A stretch of DNA of 64,000 nucleotides from Apricaphanius iberus (GCA_028564705.1 JAPXFQ010001003.1:4469001-4533000); one strand, 5' to 3'. Positions 37,200-49,194 are shown, numbered from the stretch's first letter. Made by a program: numbers and translations. Notes: generated by a model not told the origin, from the sequence alone.

Positions 37200-37472
37200 A
37201 AGAAAAGTGTTTGGTAAATGGCGTGTACTTGAATAGTGCTTTATTTGGTCCCTACGGACACCAAAGCGGTTCACACGACATTTAGTCATTCCCACATTCA
37301 TGCATGCATTCACACACTGGCGATGGCAAGCTACATTGTACACACACTGACAGAGGCGAGGCTGCCAGACACTGGTTCCACTGGGCCCTCTGTTCACCAC
37401 CAGTAGGTGGACTGTCTCAGACTGGCAACCCTCGATCACAAGACAAACTCCTAACTCATAATCCATGGCTGC
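37200..37472. repeat. Dispersed repeat resembling a LINE 3' region
   Basis: TGTACTTGAATAGTGCTTTATTTGGTCC, then CAAAGCGGTTCACAC, CATTCACACACTGGCGATGGC and GGCTGCCAGAC. This order of words occurs in a familiar teleost repeat (GTACTTGTATAGCGCTTT ... CAAAGCGCTTTACAC ... ATTCACACAC). It follows directly on the LINE 3' end. Both ORFs spanning it are incidental. Confidence 0.5.
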
Positions 37473-37878
37473 CCCCTGTTTGGAAGTCTTTGTGTTTTAT
37501 GTGTGCACTATTTCTAAAATGAAGCAAAAGTATTAATGTCCACAAGCTGACTGATGAGGCAACAAATGTCTATTCAAAGCTGTATGTAATAAGGCTTATG
37601 TATTTTTTTCTGGATAAGCCTAATCACTAAATGTAAAAGTTCATTCATTTAGTAACTCAGTACACTAAGTGGAGCACATTATATTTATTAATTACAAAAA
37701 CCCTGTCGCATAAAATTCTTTACCGTATCTCTGTTAAATATCAGGATTTTACACTAATAAACCCAAGGGTTATTAACTGGAATATTACAGAAAACCAATT
37801 AAAACAATAATTCATTAATGCAGGCCTCATTAGAAGTCTAATTAAAGGTAAATTGTTTTTTGTTTTTTTCAACCTGTA

Positions 37879-38064
37879 CCTTATTTTTAGCAAATAAGTT
37901 ATAAATAATAAGACAAGTTTGGAGGTACTTTGAGCCGTTCAGCAGGAGTTTATATTGAGTTGCGAATCAGATAGCAACTTGATGTAAACTTCTGCTGAAT
38001 GGCTCCAAGTAGCTCCAAATTTGTCTGGGTGAGTAAATGAAAGTAATATTTTCTAAAAATAAGG
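37879..38064. repeat. 186-bp long-hairpin repeat (MITE-like)
   Basis: Outer arms CCTTATTTTTAG (37879-37890) and its exact complement (38053-38064) enclose a second pair of 42-bp arms (37911-37952 and 37985-38026) that differ at only 5 of 42 positions. The 32-nt loop can itself form a short stem (TTGAGTTGC with GCAACTTGA). There is no coding capacity. It most resembles a small palindromic MITE; RNA from either strand would fold into a long hairpin. Confidence 0.7.
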
Positions 38065-41035
38065 CTAACCCTAACCCAGGATGGAAAAACAGAACTTTTT
38101 CTTTAAAACTTTCTAAAAGGCTATTTTCAAAAGGTGCTTTTATTCTGAATTGCCTTATAGCCTTTACAAAGAAATGGTGAAATAATCTTTGTAGATTTTG
38201 AACTTGACTCCCATCTGTGAAGACAGTAGCAACTGGAGTAAGGGTCTTGTGTTTTGCTCTGTGCTATTGTTCATCTGTCTTCTGTTTTTAAGGGATGTAA
38301 CAAGAATAAAATAGGAAAACAAAGTTCTACATTGAGTAGAAAAGTTAGGCAGAGATCACCAAGGATTTCGGTGAACAGCAAATCTTTATTGATTTATACT
38401 GAAGAAGTGGAGCATTAAATGGAAAACAGAAAAAAAAGAAATAAATCAGGAAGCTTAAGGTTCAATACTGAATACATCTTGTTACGAATTCTGTAAATGA
38501 GGCTAGAGGAGCCAAAACCAGCATATTTGTCTGGGTAGGCATTTACTTTGTGACATACACAGAATTCTGACTTTTAACAACCAATCTCAACTCATTCTCA
38601 CATCTCCTTTCTCATACAAAATGCATTAAGTTAAGTACTTTGTTCTTCGAAATCTGCAATGGAGCCACTACTGACTTGTGCAACCTCTGCAAAATTCATT
38701 ACAGCTTGACTTGCGGGAGGGGGCTCCTAAAATAGGTCACAAAATAGGGTGTAAAGAGTTTGCAGTTCATCCTTAAGATTAAGTTAATATCTATGAAGAA
38801 TTAGAGACTGAAAATCCAAAATAAATTTCCAACAGCAAAATGATGAAATTCCACCACTACAATCAGAGAAAATAGCTCACTGAAGCAACAAGCATAACAA
38901 AATCTGCAATTTATATTCAAGATATATACTATATTTGAATTCAACCACAATATCTGAACGTACTGCAAAAGTATGCAATATGCTGTTTTTACTTTTTACA
39001 ATACTTCCAATGTCCTCTGAAAGTGACAATGGAAATGTATTTAGATCTGCATATATTATTATCAACATATCAAATACCATGAAAAATGTATCCACATGTA
39101 TGCACAAACGTTTAGGGATTTTATGGACCAAGCCCAGAGACTCAAGAGCAAGAAAAGCAGGCGTTTTAGCAATTAAGAACAAGGAGACTAATTGTGGAAA
39201 TGTCTTAAAGTGCAGGACAAAGAGCAGAAAAAGTAAAACGGAAGGAATCAGTAAAGACAATGAACCCAGTGAGCTTATATACTGAGTTAAGGATGAAGAG
39301 TGACATTTGATTCAGGGGAGCTTTATTACGTGTATTTGGAACAACAGTGGAATACAGCAAACAGGAAGACGAAGAGAAGGCCCATTACCCTTTCAAGGGC
39401 CACAGGTAGTTGCAACCCACTCTCAGTCTAAATCCAAAGATTTTCTGACTTTTAACTTTTATGAACTTGTACATCTTTTTTTAACTTTAGAAAGCTAAGA
39501 GGCTTTTGATTACAGTTATGTATGCCAATCAAAAATACAATAATTACATCCCCTTTCAATAAGCTGCGATTGAGAAGAGGCAGTAACAGTTCTGACGATA
39601 TTTTTAAATCATTAAAAAAGTAATGTACTGACCCAGGAGAAGGCGCATATGGCACACTTTTGGGCACCTTTAAGAAGTTTTGTTAGAAAAATACGGACAT
39701 TATAAATTTTTTTGGTCAAATTTGATGCGGATAAAGGTAATAATTCAGACCTACAGTGAGTTTTAGTTCACCACTTAATTCTAAAGCCACTTTTAGAGCA
39801 TGTATTCTTAGAAAATAAATAGGTGGAGATAAAATGTCGTCTTTTTCAGTATATATTTAAAAAAATCATATTGCTTGGTAACAATAGCACTCAGACATAT
39901 TATCACAGTCCTGGGTGAACTTCCAAAGAGACTCAGCCATGTCTCTACTCAAAATAGTTCAAGAACAGGTTTAATTTTATTTTGGTACGCGCTTTAAAAA
40001 CATTTAGCATGGAGAAATGTTGTAATAACAACATAACCTGAACCAACTTTCTTTTTATTTAATATTTGCACATCTAGAAATCAGCCTTTCAAATTTTTTT
40101 TTTTACAAAATAGCTGTACAATTTACATGTTTAAGTCCTGCCACATATTTTAATTGGGTTTGGTTATAGACTAAAAAATAAATAAATTAAAATACCTCTG
40201 AACCTTTAGTCAACCACAAACATACCTTCAAAAGTTTTGCACCACTGACAAGAATGTTGGTCATTTTTTACAAAGACATCTTCAGTTTTTATATATATAT
40301 ATATATTGTCTTCCAGTTAGAGCATTAGAAAATGAAAGAACATTAAAACATAAAGGGTCAAACAGATGCAGAGAAACTATGCATCATGAGCATGAGAGTT
40401 ATGATGAGGGATTATATTATTACTTCATATTAACTTTCTAAAGTTCAGGATTTAGTTCAAAGTTGTTTTAACTACATATGAAGCTTCAACAGCCTAGCAC
40501 CATTGTGCTTAAAAGACTTAGCTTTATCACTGGTCTTAAAGCTTTCAGTTTATAGTACCATTTGCACCATTATCAGCTTTTTCTCCTTTGGTCCAACTAT
40601 GGAACACCGACAGACTCAAAACTCTGAAAGCAAAGCTGACCAAAATTTTAATTACTTACATATACAGTGTCTTTGTATTTGTACTGAATTCTTTTTTGAA
40701 CTGCCTGTGTGGTAAATTTTTTGTTTAGTTTTTTTTAAAGACAATCTTGTAAATCTGTTTTCCATAATTTTATACTGTATTTTCTTAAACTTTAATTTGA
40801 AATTATGATTTTTGTCTAACATGTCGTCAACAGTGTTGAGCATCTTACATTACAAAAGTAAGTACTTATAGTTACAAAGTAATTGAGTTAGTAACTAAGT
40901 TATTACACTGTAAAAGTAATTAGTTACTCAGCAAAGTAACTGTTGTGTTATTTTTATGTTCTTTAACACAGTTGCGTTTTGTAATGTCTGAAAAAACACC
41001 ATATACTATATTTTAGAACATTTGGTATTTGACTG
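38065..41035. other. No recognisable gene
   Basis: AT-rich DNA. The overlapping 116- and 127-codon ORFs on opposite strands near 38877-39285 match no family and have unbiased composition, so I do not call them. A short TA run is at about 40291-40307. Confidence 0.45.
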
Positions 41036-41220
41036 AATCAATACAATTCACTTTTATTTATATAGCTCCAATTCACAAAAATATAATCTCAGGGCACTTT
41101 ACAACAAATGTAATTTCAATAAAATTATACAAACATTCCAATCAGTTAAAAGTTTCCTATGTAAGGATTCCCAGCAGATTGCGTGAAGTCGTTGACATCA
41201 ATAAGCTGTATGCAGTAAAT
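41036..41220 (-). repeat. LINE/SINE 3'-tail fragment
   Basis: AATTCACTTTTATTTATATAGCTCCAATTCACAA, GGGCACTTTACAACA and AGGATTCCCAGCAGATTGCGTGAAGTCGTTGAC follow the order of a very common fish retroelement 3' region (CAATTTTATTTATATAGCGCCAATTCACAAC ... CAGATTG). Read on the minus strand, the ATTC-rich end is the 3' terminus. No ORF remains. Confidence 0.6.
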
Positions 41221-43566
41221 TAAAAAATATATATATACAAAAAGTAAATATTGGTCATGCATGTTCACACCCTTTTATTAACTTTCAAACCTAAGACACA
41301 CAAAAGTGTGTAAAAAGATACAAAGGAAAATCTATCCATTAAGCTCTGCAAATCTATGCATTTGTAATATTGCACAGTAAACAGAACACAATCCAATTGG
41401 TTGTAGTGAGACATTTCAAGACTGATTTGGTCTCTCCTGGTCACATGAACTGGACTCTGTTGAAGACAAATCACAGTTTACAGTAACATATTGATAAGAA
41501 ATATTACATACGTTTTTTGTTTTTTCTTAAATAAATCGTGTCATGGTCTTTGGGTGTCGAGCAACAATTTATCAATATTTTAGGGTTAATTTGTCAGTAG
41601 ATCTCACAGGTACTTTCTGGGATGCATGGAGATTTATTGAAAACCAAACCCTAACCAAGACCACCGCTGTCAGGAGGCAGCCTTTGGAGGAGATGTGTCC
41701 GCTCTATCAGCACAGTTCTGGAGCGAATGGCTGAAGAGTGCACAACGGAGCGGAGGCAGTGGAAATTAGGGTTGGGACGTTGGAGGGGGGTCTCCACGAA
41801 TATCAAAAGCCTTTCTGGGACAACTTCAGCAACTTTCTGTCAACACTGTACTTTTCTTTCTTTGTGGCTTGTTTAAATACCTAGCTATGACATCACAGTA
41901 CCTCTTTGTCTTTACTGTTGTCCTGCTATTCGTGAAAAATAAACAGACGAGAACTGTGTGAGGACACCTCCTCTAGCCACATTCTCTGTCCTTCTCTGAC
42001 TGACACCCTTCATTTCAGCTGATCAAGAAGCTGCAGCATGCAAAGCCATGGAAGTTTGAATCAATCTAACCACTGGTGGGAAAAACTATGGCAGGAGAGC
42101 CAGAGGCACAGCAGGACAGCAACGTAAGACATGCGGAGCGCATAGAGGTTTTTGAGTTGGTATTACAGAGGATTTCAAGTGATATTTGAAAAATATAGTT
42201 CAACTAATACTACAAGATACCACCTGTGAGTAGCAGGATAGAGCATATAAATAGCCCTAAAATAACTCCTGTTCAGGTGTTACCTGTGAGCATAAAGTCA
42301 ACTGAGATTTTTATTTATTTTTAATTCTTTGGGGGAGGGGGATAAAATATTATTAAATACAACTTAAAAACAATCTATTAAAGTCTTCTTATTTCATGTT
42401 CAGCCTTTGAGGTGTTATTGAACTGTTTACACCATCTGAGGATTTCCTTCAGCAACAAGAGAAACTGCTTGCTTACATGTTTTATTGAGGATTAGGCAAA
42501 AAAAAAAATGGTTGCTTAAAAATGTATCAATATTTCATTTCATAGAAAGAGAAAATAAGGTTGAAACTAAAACTGGAATCAATATTTAATAAAAATCAAG
42601 ACTACCTAAATGTTATGCACCAACTTGTATGACCTGTACGTTGGCTGAGAAGTTCAGATACATAAAGATCACAAAACAAATACATTTAAAAAAACACAAA
42701 TTCAGAGATCAGATAATTTTTCTAAAAGAATTATAGAGCCTGCAACTGCGCCAGACACAAACTGGTGCCTCTTATCCACTTATGCAGACGAAGTCTAGGC
42801 TTTGGACCCACTCCTGCAGTTAAGAAAGCCTTTGAAAAGAAAGCAGGTAAAATGTGTATTTAATACATGTGTACATCTGCTCAATGTGCAGTGACACAAT
42901 GTGGATATTATTAAAATGAATATAAAAATAAATACTATTCAATTTGTCATCCATTAAAAATATATATGGATAAAATATATTATATTATATACTATTTTTT
43001 GATACTATCATTCAAAATGACGGACCATAAAAAAGTCGAATGAAATCTACAGACCAATGTTAACAGCAATCTCTACTGAAAATAAATAATTTTCAGAGAG
43101 TTACGTATTGTCACTGTAGTTTAATTTGAGACCAGATTTGATCAGGAAACAGGCAGGTGCCGATAGGTAAAACTGGGCCCATGCTGTACTATGCACTTGG
43201 GGATGGGCATATGGACCTGCACCATCGGTCCACACATGGATGGAGCAGCATGAAAGAGATAAGAGTTTATCAATCACCAGATATAAACAGAAGAAATGAA
43301 TATATCACAAAAAATACTGTTACCACACTTGCTTTAGATTATATTGCAATATTGATTTGAGGCCATATTGTCCAGCCCTAGGTTGAATCAAGCCCTGAAG
43401 GTGGACTGCGAATCCTTTTTAAATATAAAACCCCCTGCTGCAAAGAATGCTAGAGCCTCCCAACAGAAAAAAAAGACATAGATGATAGTGGAATGGAGCA
43501 ATTTATATAGTCTACCAGTCAGGTTAGATACCAAATATACAGAAATGCAAATGGATGTCAGAATCT
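41221..43566. other. No recognisable gene; possible LTR-like segment
   Basis: The portion at about 41700-42060 has TTTAAATA (41872), AATAAA (about 41938) and CT-rich sequence after it, spaced as in an LTR. I find no second copy, primer site or ORF. The remainder is AT-rich and unremarkable. Confidence 0.3.
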
Positions 43567-43568
43567 AC

Positions 43569-43641
<73 letters not shown>
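43567..43641. repeat. Compound (TA)n(CA)n microsatellite
   Basis: Short CATA units pass into about 20 bp of TA, then about 40 bp of CA, ending just before the Tc1 terminus at 43648. Confidence 0.95.
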
Positions 43642-43643
<2 letters not shown>

Positions 43644-43647
43644 CTCT

Positions 43648-43851
43648 CACCGGCCACTTTTTTAGGTACACCTTGCTAGTACAGGGTTGGACCCCCTTTG
43701 CATTCAGAACTGTCTTAATTCTTAGTAGCATATATTCAACAAGGTACTGGAAGAATTCCTGGGATTTTGGTCCATATTGACATGATACCATCACGCAGTT
43801 GCTGCATATTTGTCGGCTGTACATCCATGATGATATCCCGTTACACCGCAT
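43648..43851 (-). pseudogene. Tc1 transposase C-terminal fragment
   Basis: Minus-strand codons include SSWMYSRQICSNCVM and YGPKSQEFFQYLVEYMLLR then IKTVLNAKGVQP, the last ~60 residues of Tc1 transposase (family pattern Q.LRD.I......I....Q.LV.SM..R...V..A.G). It is separated from the DDE-bearing segment (44713-44919) by the inserted LINE fragment. A pseudogene. Confidence 0.75.
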
Positions 43852-43888
43852 CCCAAAGGTACTCTATTGGATTGAGATCTGGTGACTG

Positions 43889-44657
43889 CAATGCAATTAA
43901 AAACCTTCAGTTGATTCAAAATGCTGTGGCAATATTATAAAAAAAAGAGATGACATTCATCCTGTTTCAGCTTCTCTCCATTGGGTCCCTGTTAAATCCA
44001 GAATAGAGTTTAAGATCCTCCTCTATACATATAAAGCCCTTAATAATCAAGCTTCATCATACATCAGATATGTGATTGTTCCAAATGTTCCAGACAGAGC
44101 ACTTCAATTTCAGACTGCAGATTTACTGGTATTTCCTAGGATTTCTAGGAAGGAAAACCTTCCTTTTTGATAAAGCTTATAGTTAGAATGGCTTAGGCTA
44201 TTCTGAGTTATTTTTGTAGTTATGGTGCCATAGACTTAGACACTTGGACTATAGACTGACCACTTTTCTTCACTCTTCTACTTCTCTCTTCTACTACTCT
44301 CCAGATGTATTTTTTTGCTGTTATTGTGATTGTTAACCTTGTTTTTCTTTCTGAGTTTTTCTCTCCATAGAAGCTCCAACTGGTCAGGTGTCCTGCTCAG
44401 CTATGTTGCCCCCTGCTGGATGGGGAGCATCAGATGACGCTCCCAGTGATTGAGCATCATCCATGTCCTGTTAACAACTTTATACTTTATTTAATATATT
44501 AAGTACTCTTGCATCAGTTTCTTCTGTTCTTTTGAGTCAATTCTCTGTCTTCTCAGACCCCCAGACGGTTGTGGCAAAAGCCAGGTTCTGCTAGAGGTTT
44601 CTTCTTGTTAAAGGGGAGTTTTCCTCTCCACTGTCGCTACATGCTTGTGGAGCATGT
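43889..44657 (+). mobile_element. L2/CR1-like LINE 3' end nested in Tc1
   Basis: Plus-strand frames read LQLIQNAVAIL, then SASLHWVPVKSRIEFKILL, TYKALNNQASSYI and PRISRKENLPF. This is the conserved LINE tail pattern LQ.IQNAAAR.L ... LHWLPV..RI.FKIL...YKALN. An AT-rich 3' UTR follows, with CTCAGACCCCCAGACGGTTGTGGC and AGGTTTCTTCTTGTTAAAGG as in a common fish LINE UTR. The usual GRAF..APLLWN segment is deleted. About 770 bp; 5' truncated. No clear target duplication is visible. Confidence 0.75.
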
Positions 44658-44712
44658 GGAGGTAATTTGAGTACAGTGAACTCATTTTTTCAAGAAACCA
44701 GTCTGAAGTGAT

Positions 44713-44919
44713 TCAAGCGTTATGACATGGAGGATTATCCTGCTGGAAGTAGCCATCATAAGATGGGTATGTTGTGGTCATAAAGGGATGGACATGGTCA
44801 GCAACAATACTCAGATAGGCTGTGGTGATGCAACGATGATCAATTGGTACTAAGATGCCCAAAGTGTGCCAAGAAAATGTCCCCAACACCATTACATCAC
44901 CAGCAGCAGCCTGATCCAT
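44713..44919 (-). pseudogene. Tc1 transposase catalytic fragment
   Basis: A 68-residue minus-strand open segment with VMVLGTFSWHTLG, YLSIVADHVHPFM and, at its end, GYFQQDNPPCHNA. The Asp of FQQDN is the second catalytic aspartate of the DDE triad in Tc1 transposases. The upstream part with the first aspartate is further right (about 44920-45060) in another frame. Inactive because of frameshifts, N-terminal truncation and the nested LINE. Confidence 0.8.
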
Positions 44920-45205
44920 TGATACAACACATGATGGATCTATGCTTTCATGCTGTTGTTGCCAAATTCTGACCCTACCATCTGAATTTCGCAGCAGAAA
45001 TTGGGACTCATCAGACCAGGCAACATTTTTCCAATCTTTGATTGTCCAATTTTTATGAGCCTATGTGAATTGTAGCCTCAGTTTCCTGTTCTTACCTGAC
45101 AGGAGTGGAACCCGGTGTGGTCTTCTGCTGCTGTAACCCATCTGCCTCAAGGTGTGATGTGTTGTGCATTCAGAGATGCTCTGCTGCATACCTTGGTTGT
45201 AATAT

Positions 45206-46936
45206 AACAACAAGCCTCTGATTTCTGTGACCTAAGAATTAACTACACTTAAGTCTATTGTATGTACCATGTATGGCACTTTTGTAAGGAACTGAATTCA
45301 AATGCATGAAAATTCTTTCAGTTTTCCAACTGTAAAAAAAAATTTTTGCCAATCAGATATCACTTTTCTTTGTACTAAAATATATTAGAGTTTGTGTTTG
45401 TTATGTTATAAAATAGGAAACAAGGAAGTGAGTATAAATACTTTTGTTAGGCATAGTATGTGTGGTAGTATGTATGATTTTTTTTTAATTAAAAAAATCG
45501 CATGGTGTATGTACAGTGATTTGCATCAAAATAAAAATAAAATGTTTGCAGAAAAAGAAATGTCAAGGTCTGGTGAAAAGAAGAATCTTACACATAAGCT
45601 GGACATCTTTTAAATTTTTCATACATTATACTGCTGTTCAGACATGAACTCAGTGTTAAATATCAAAGCTTAAGTTGATCTTTTTAATCAAACAGTGGGC
45701 CAGGTATCTTCCTAAACTCAGCTCTCAAATAAGTGATTTCACTCAGTTTTTCCTCCTCACAATAACATACTAGTCCTCTGAGTTTTACTTATTTAATAGT
45801 TTTCAAAATTCTTCAGCCTGAACTTTTTGTTTTCTTTTTTAACATGTCTTCTAAACCTAAACCACCTTAAAAAAACAAAAAAAAAACCACATGGTTATAA
45901 TGTGCGTAAACGCCGACTTTGGTTGCTAGAAAAATTCCGACCACTCCATTCTTGCACTATCCACTTTTAAGACAGAATGAATCCAATCTGGCTTGCAGTT
46001 CAGGCCCATTGGTTCACTGGTTGTTTGAGTGCTCAAGATAATTGGGACAATTTACTTTACTCTGTCAGATGCACAGAAAAAAAAAGTATGCCTTTTTTGG
46101 AATATGAAAAAAATATATGTTCACAAATTTCTTCCTCTGCTTCTGATCTAGGGAAACTGTTTTACAAGAAACACAAAAAAAAGGAAAAAATAAAAGTTAT
46201 CAGAACCCTGTTATTCAATTAAAACTTTATTACATACATACCCAGAGGGAAAAAGATTCTTCCTCACTTATTTCACTGCCAAAGCTAAATTCCGGTTCTC
46301 TTTATTTTCCTTTGCCTTTAGTTGTACCCCGTCTATCAGCACTATGACTCAAAGCATACACATTCAAGGGTAACAGAATCAAATACAAAATCAACATCAG
46401 AAAAAAGATAAAAACGAACACCCTGAAAGAGAAAGAAGAGAGTGAACTGTGCTGCCTCTAACGGAAAGCCTCCACAGAGTGAAGCCTGTAGCTATAAAAG
46501 GCAAACAGAATGGATCTATCAAGTAAATAAAAAAAATAATCAAAAAGAACATGCAAGTATCCTCTTGGTCTGTTTTCTTGTTTCTCGTTTTGTTTAAGAA
46601 CAGACTGGAGGTTTAGCTTTGGACAATTGTATTGAAGTTCCAAGGCGAAACCAGAGGAAATCATAGCCTGGGAAGTAAAACCACAGGAGGCAAAGAAGGG
46701 ATGAAAACCTGTTATTTTCTTAAAAAAATGAGTAGATAATTTTGTATGTGACAAGAATAGTTTTTAGTTTGATGGAGCTGAACTTTAGTAGCCATTTATG
46801 TAACTAAACACACAAAGCTCAGTGAGGTGCTTCAAATGCAGTCTTCCTGTAAAGATATATGGATTGGTTAATGTGACTGGTGATCTTGAATTTAAAGATT
46901 ACCAGTTAGTCAAAGTCTCATTTCCAATAATGTTGG
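45206..46936. other. No recognisable gene
   Basis: AT-rich sequence. The ORFs match nothing I know and no complete repeat was recognised. Confidence 0.45.
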
Positions 46937-47239
46937 TGTCAAGATCCGTCCTTGTGTTCCCTGTGGTTGTCTCTCTGTGTTGTGATTGATCCCAGGTGTG
47001 TCCAGTTCACTTGATTGTTCCCCAGAGTATGTATGTTTCCCTGTGCCCTTCGTCCCTGTGCCCTGCTGGTTCGTCTCGTCGACTGATGTCTTTCTCGTTA
47101 GTTCCCTCGTCTATTTATTGTCTCCCTCGTTGTCCTCTCGTGCTGTTCCAAGCCAGTGTGGATGTTAATAAAGATGAGCCATAAACGCTCCAACCAATGC
47201 TCTGCGCCTGGGTCCTCATTCAACTTACAAAACATGACA
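46937..47239 (+). repeat. Left long terminal repeat
   Basis: About 303 bp from TGTCAAGATCCG to AACATGACA, with TG..CA ends and an AATAAAG polyadenylation-type signal at about 47166-47172 located 70 bp before the end. It is unusually T- and C-rich. Its terminal 28 bp recur at 48112-48139. Confidence 0.6.
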
Positions 47240-48123
47240 GAACGAACCAGCCACCTGGACCCAGCAGAGCAGAAAGCGGAACCACAAATGATGACCCTTT
47301 TTCAATGGTTTGCCTGGCAGGCTGCAAAAAACTCATCTTCGGCAGTTGACTCACCTTTTTATGGATCCTGGTTGGCTCTCTGTCCGCCCGGCGTTGGGCC
47401 TCGCCGTCATGAGGTTTGCAGCCATTCCACTCTAAGATCCTCCAGTTACCGCCTACGTCCAAGGACTGCTCCAACCCCTCTCTTGGAGGATCCAGATGAT
47501 TTTTTTTCCCTGATTCCCAGAGGGCTTCTAAGCAACGGGATCTTCTCCCTTCACGTGCTTCTTCTAGTCTTCTCCAGAAGGGCTCGATTAACATTTTCCC
47601 GGGTCTCCAGAAGCCTGACGAATGCCAGGATCTATCCCGCTCACAAGCTGCTCCTACTAATCTCCAGGTGGGCTCGGTGAGCATCCTCCCTGGTTCCCAG
47701 TCACCTGTTTCGTGCAAACCCACCCAGGTCATCCAGCCTCCTCTCCCGGCTCCGCGGAGAAAGCTACCTTCAGTCAGCGCTACCCGCGAGCAGCAGTCTT
47801 TCCGGGATCTGCCTCAGCGGCCTAGCCGGTGCGACCAAGCCCCAGTCCCCGCACCTAGGCGTCCTAAAGTCCCGGTCCCAGCGCCCCGGCGTCTTCAAGT
47901 ACCTGTTGCGGTATCCCAGTGTTTCCCAGCACCTGTACCTGCGCCCCGGCGATCTCTTATCCGTGTCCCTGAGCCCGTCTCCAGAGTTGTCCCCCTGTGG
48001 AAGTATGCCTTTGGGGCATACCCTCTTCTTTTTCAGCCAGCTCCCTCAGAGGAAATTAAATCTGGCCCATCTAGTAAAGAGAAAGCTGTTTTAACAACAG
48101 TCCTGCTGGTAGTCCTCATTTAA
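47240..48123 (+). pseudogene. Gag-like / proline-rich reading frames of LTR element
   Basis: One plus frame (47156-47680) has HLDPAEQKAEP then MTLFQWFAWQAAKNSSS, with the LDPAE word placed like the MDPAE start of fish Gypsy gag proteins. A second frame (47668-48123) carries the repeat PVPAPRR at least three times (with VPVPAPRR and APVPAPRR variants), separated by 10-20 residues, ending ..VVPLWKYAFG. The frames overlap out of phase. The first contains two similar arms around a LLISRWAR/LLLVFSRRAR motif, from a DNA-level duplication. I assign no function to the repeat. Confidence 0.45.
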
Positions 48124-48424
48124 CTTAGAAAACATGACAGATGGACCAATTTAACCATTTGAACTTGTAGATTTAGAGTTTTTTTTATTCTTGTCTTCTT
48201 CTATAAGCACATCATTTTGTAAAACATATTTGGATGTAGTGGCCAGCTTTCTTATTGTGAAGATATTTTCAGTTGTTGTTTACCTGACTAAACCCAACTA
48301 AAATTCCCATTCATTATCTCACATTAATTCAATCTTTATTTCTGTCTGTGCATCTCCGAACAGCAGATTTCCTCTCCTACTCAACCTTTCTTTCACCATC
48401 TCTCTCTTTCTCTCCTGTTTTCAG

Positions 48425-48496
48425 GACATGCAGATGATACGGGGCTTGGCTGGAAAACGTGATTCCACACTGCTGAGGTCTGCCAAGGAGCGATAG
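48425..48496 (+). other. Possible exon start after strong splice acceptor
   Basis: A long pyrimidine tract (48371-48421: repeated CTCTC, CTTTC) ends in GTTTTCAG at 48424, a near-ideal 3' splice site. Immediately after it, frame 0 reads 23 codons (DMQMIRGLAGKRDSTLL..) to a TAG at 48494-48496. It could be the last coding exon of an upstream gene or an exon of a long non-coding RNA. No polyadenylation signal is obvious close by. Speculative. Confidence 0.2.
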
Positions 48497-49194
48497 CCTA
48501 AATGCATTGTCACTGCTGTTAGCTGGAAGCAGACTGCAGAATTAAGGATGTCCCGAGCCTGAGACAGGAAAGAAAAACGAAATATGGCAATATTAAAAAG
48601 GTTGGAAAACGTTCCCTATTTTTTTCCTTTTGGATAAAACAAATGGGACTACAAAGCTACAGAGAATAATTTGCTTAACTCCACAAGATTCTAACATTTA
48701 AATGCACTTTGTTTCTTTCTATTTCTTGAGGGCTTCTGTTAAATCCAACATGAAGCTTGGTGTTTTTGACTCAATGAGATGCATTCCTCACAGAAAATCC
48801 ATGCTGACCCACTTCCTTAGTATGTCAGTCATCTAGTAGAAGGCAACACACTATACTTTTCACCACCCTGAAGGCCTACAAGCACAGCTAAAAATAGAAA
48901 TGTACACTTGAGCTTGGTTCCAGGAGACTTTGCACGTCTCAGATAACAATACACTGGATATAGGCCTTCTTATCTTCATGCTTTATGCTTCTAAAGCCTC
49001 CTGAAGAAAGGTAATAAACTTTCATATACTGTATGTGGTGTTTAATATCCAAAGCCAAAGATGATAAATACAGGCAAAATGTGCAGCATGGTTGTGGTTC
49101 AAATGTTATGGTCCACCTATCAAGAACATTACAATATCCATAAATGAAAGTAGTTGGAAACAAATAAAAAACTGTATAAACCTTGATGAAGAAT

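Larger units (their letters stand above)
43648..45205 (-). mobile_element. Tc1/mariner element split by an L2-like LINE
   Basis: The left end CTCACCGGCCACTTTTTTAG and GTACACCTTGCTAGTACAGG is the terminus of a widespread fish Tc1 family. Minus-strand transposase sequence follows. It stops at GATCTGGTGACTG (43888) and resumes at TGGAGGTAATTTGAGTACAG (about 44658); in intact copies these two halves are continuous. The right part runs to about 45205 and then loses similarity, so the transposase N-terminus and the right inverted repeat are gone. Confidence 0.85.
46937..48139 (+). mobile_element. Short LTR element, proline-rich interior
   Basis: Starts TGTCAAGATCCG and ends AACATGACA. The outer flanks GTTGG (46932-46936) and GATGG (48140-48144) agree at 4 of 5 positions, as expected of an LTR-element duplication. 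The sequence GTCCTCATT(C/T)AACTTA(C/G)AAAACATGACAG occurs at the end of the left LTR (47213-47240) and again at the right end (48112-48140), so only the last ~30 bp of the right LTR survive. The interior has no protease, RT or integrase. It is a non-autonomous or deleted Gypsy-type relic by resemblance. Confidence 0.65.

Noticed and set aside
38877..39285. Opposite-strand ORFs of 127 and 116 codons
   Set aside because: They overlap each other fully and neither resembles a protein family.
47220..47732. 170-codon minus-strand ORF in the LTR element
   Set aside because: Antisense to the element; the plus-strand frames carry the gag-like and PVPAPRR features.
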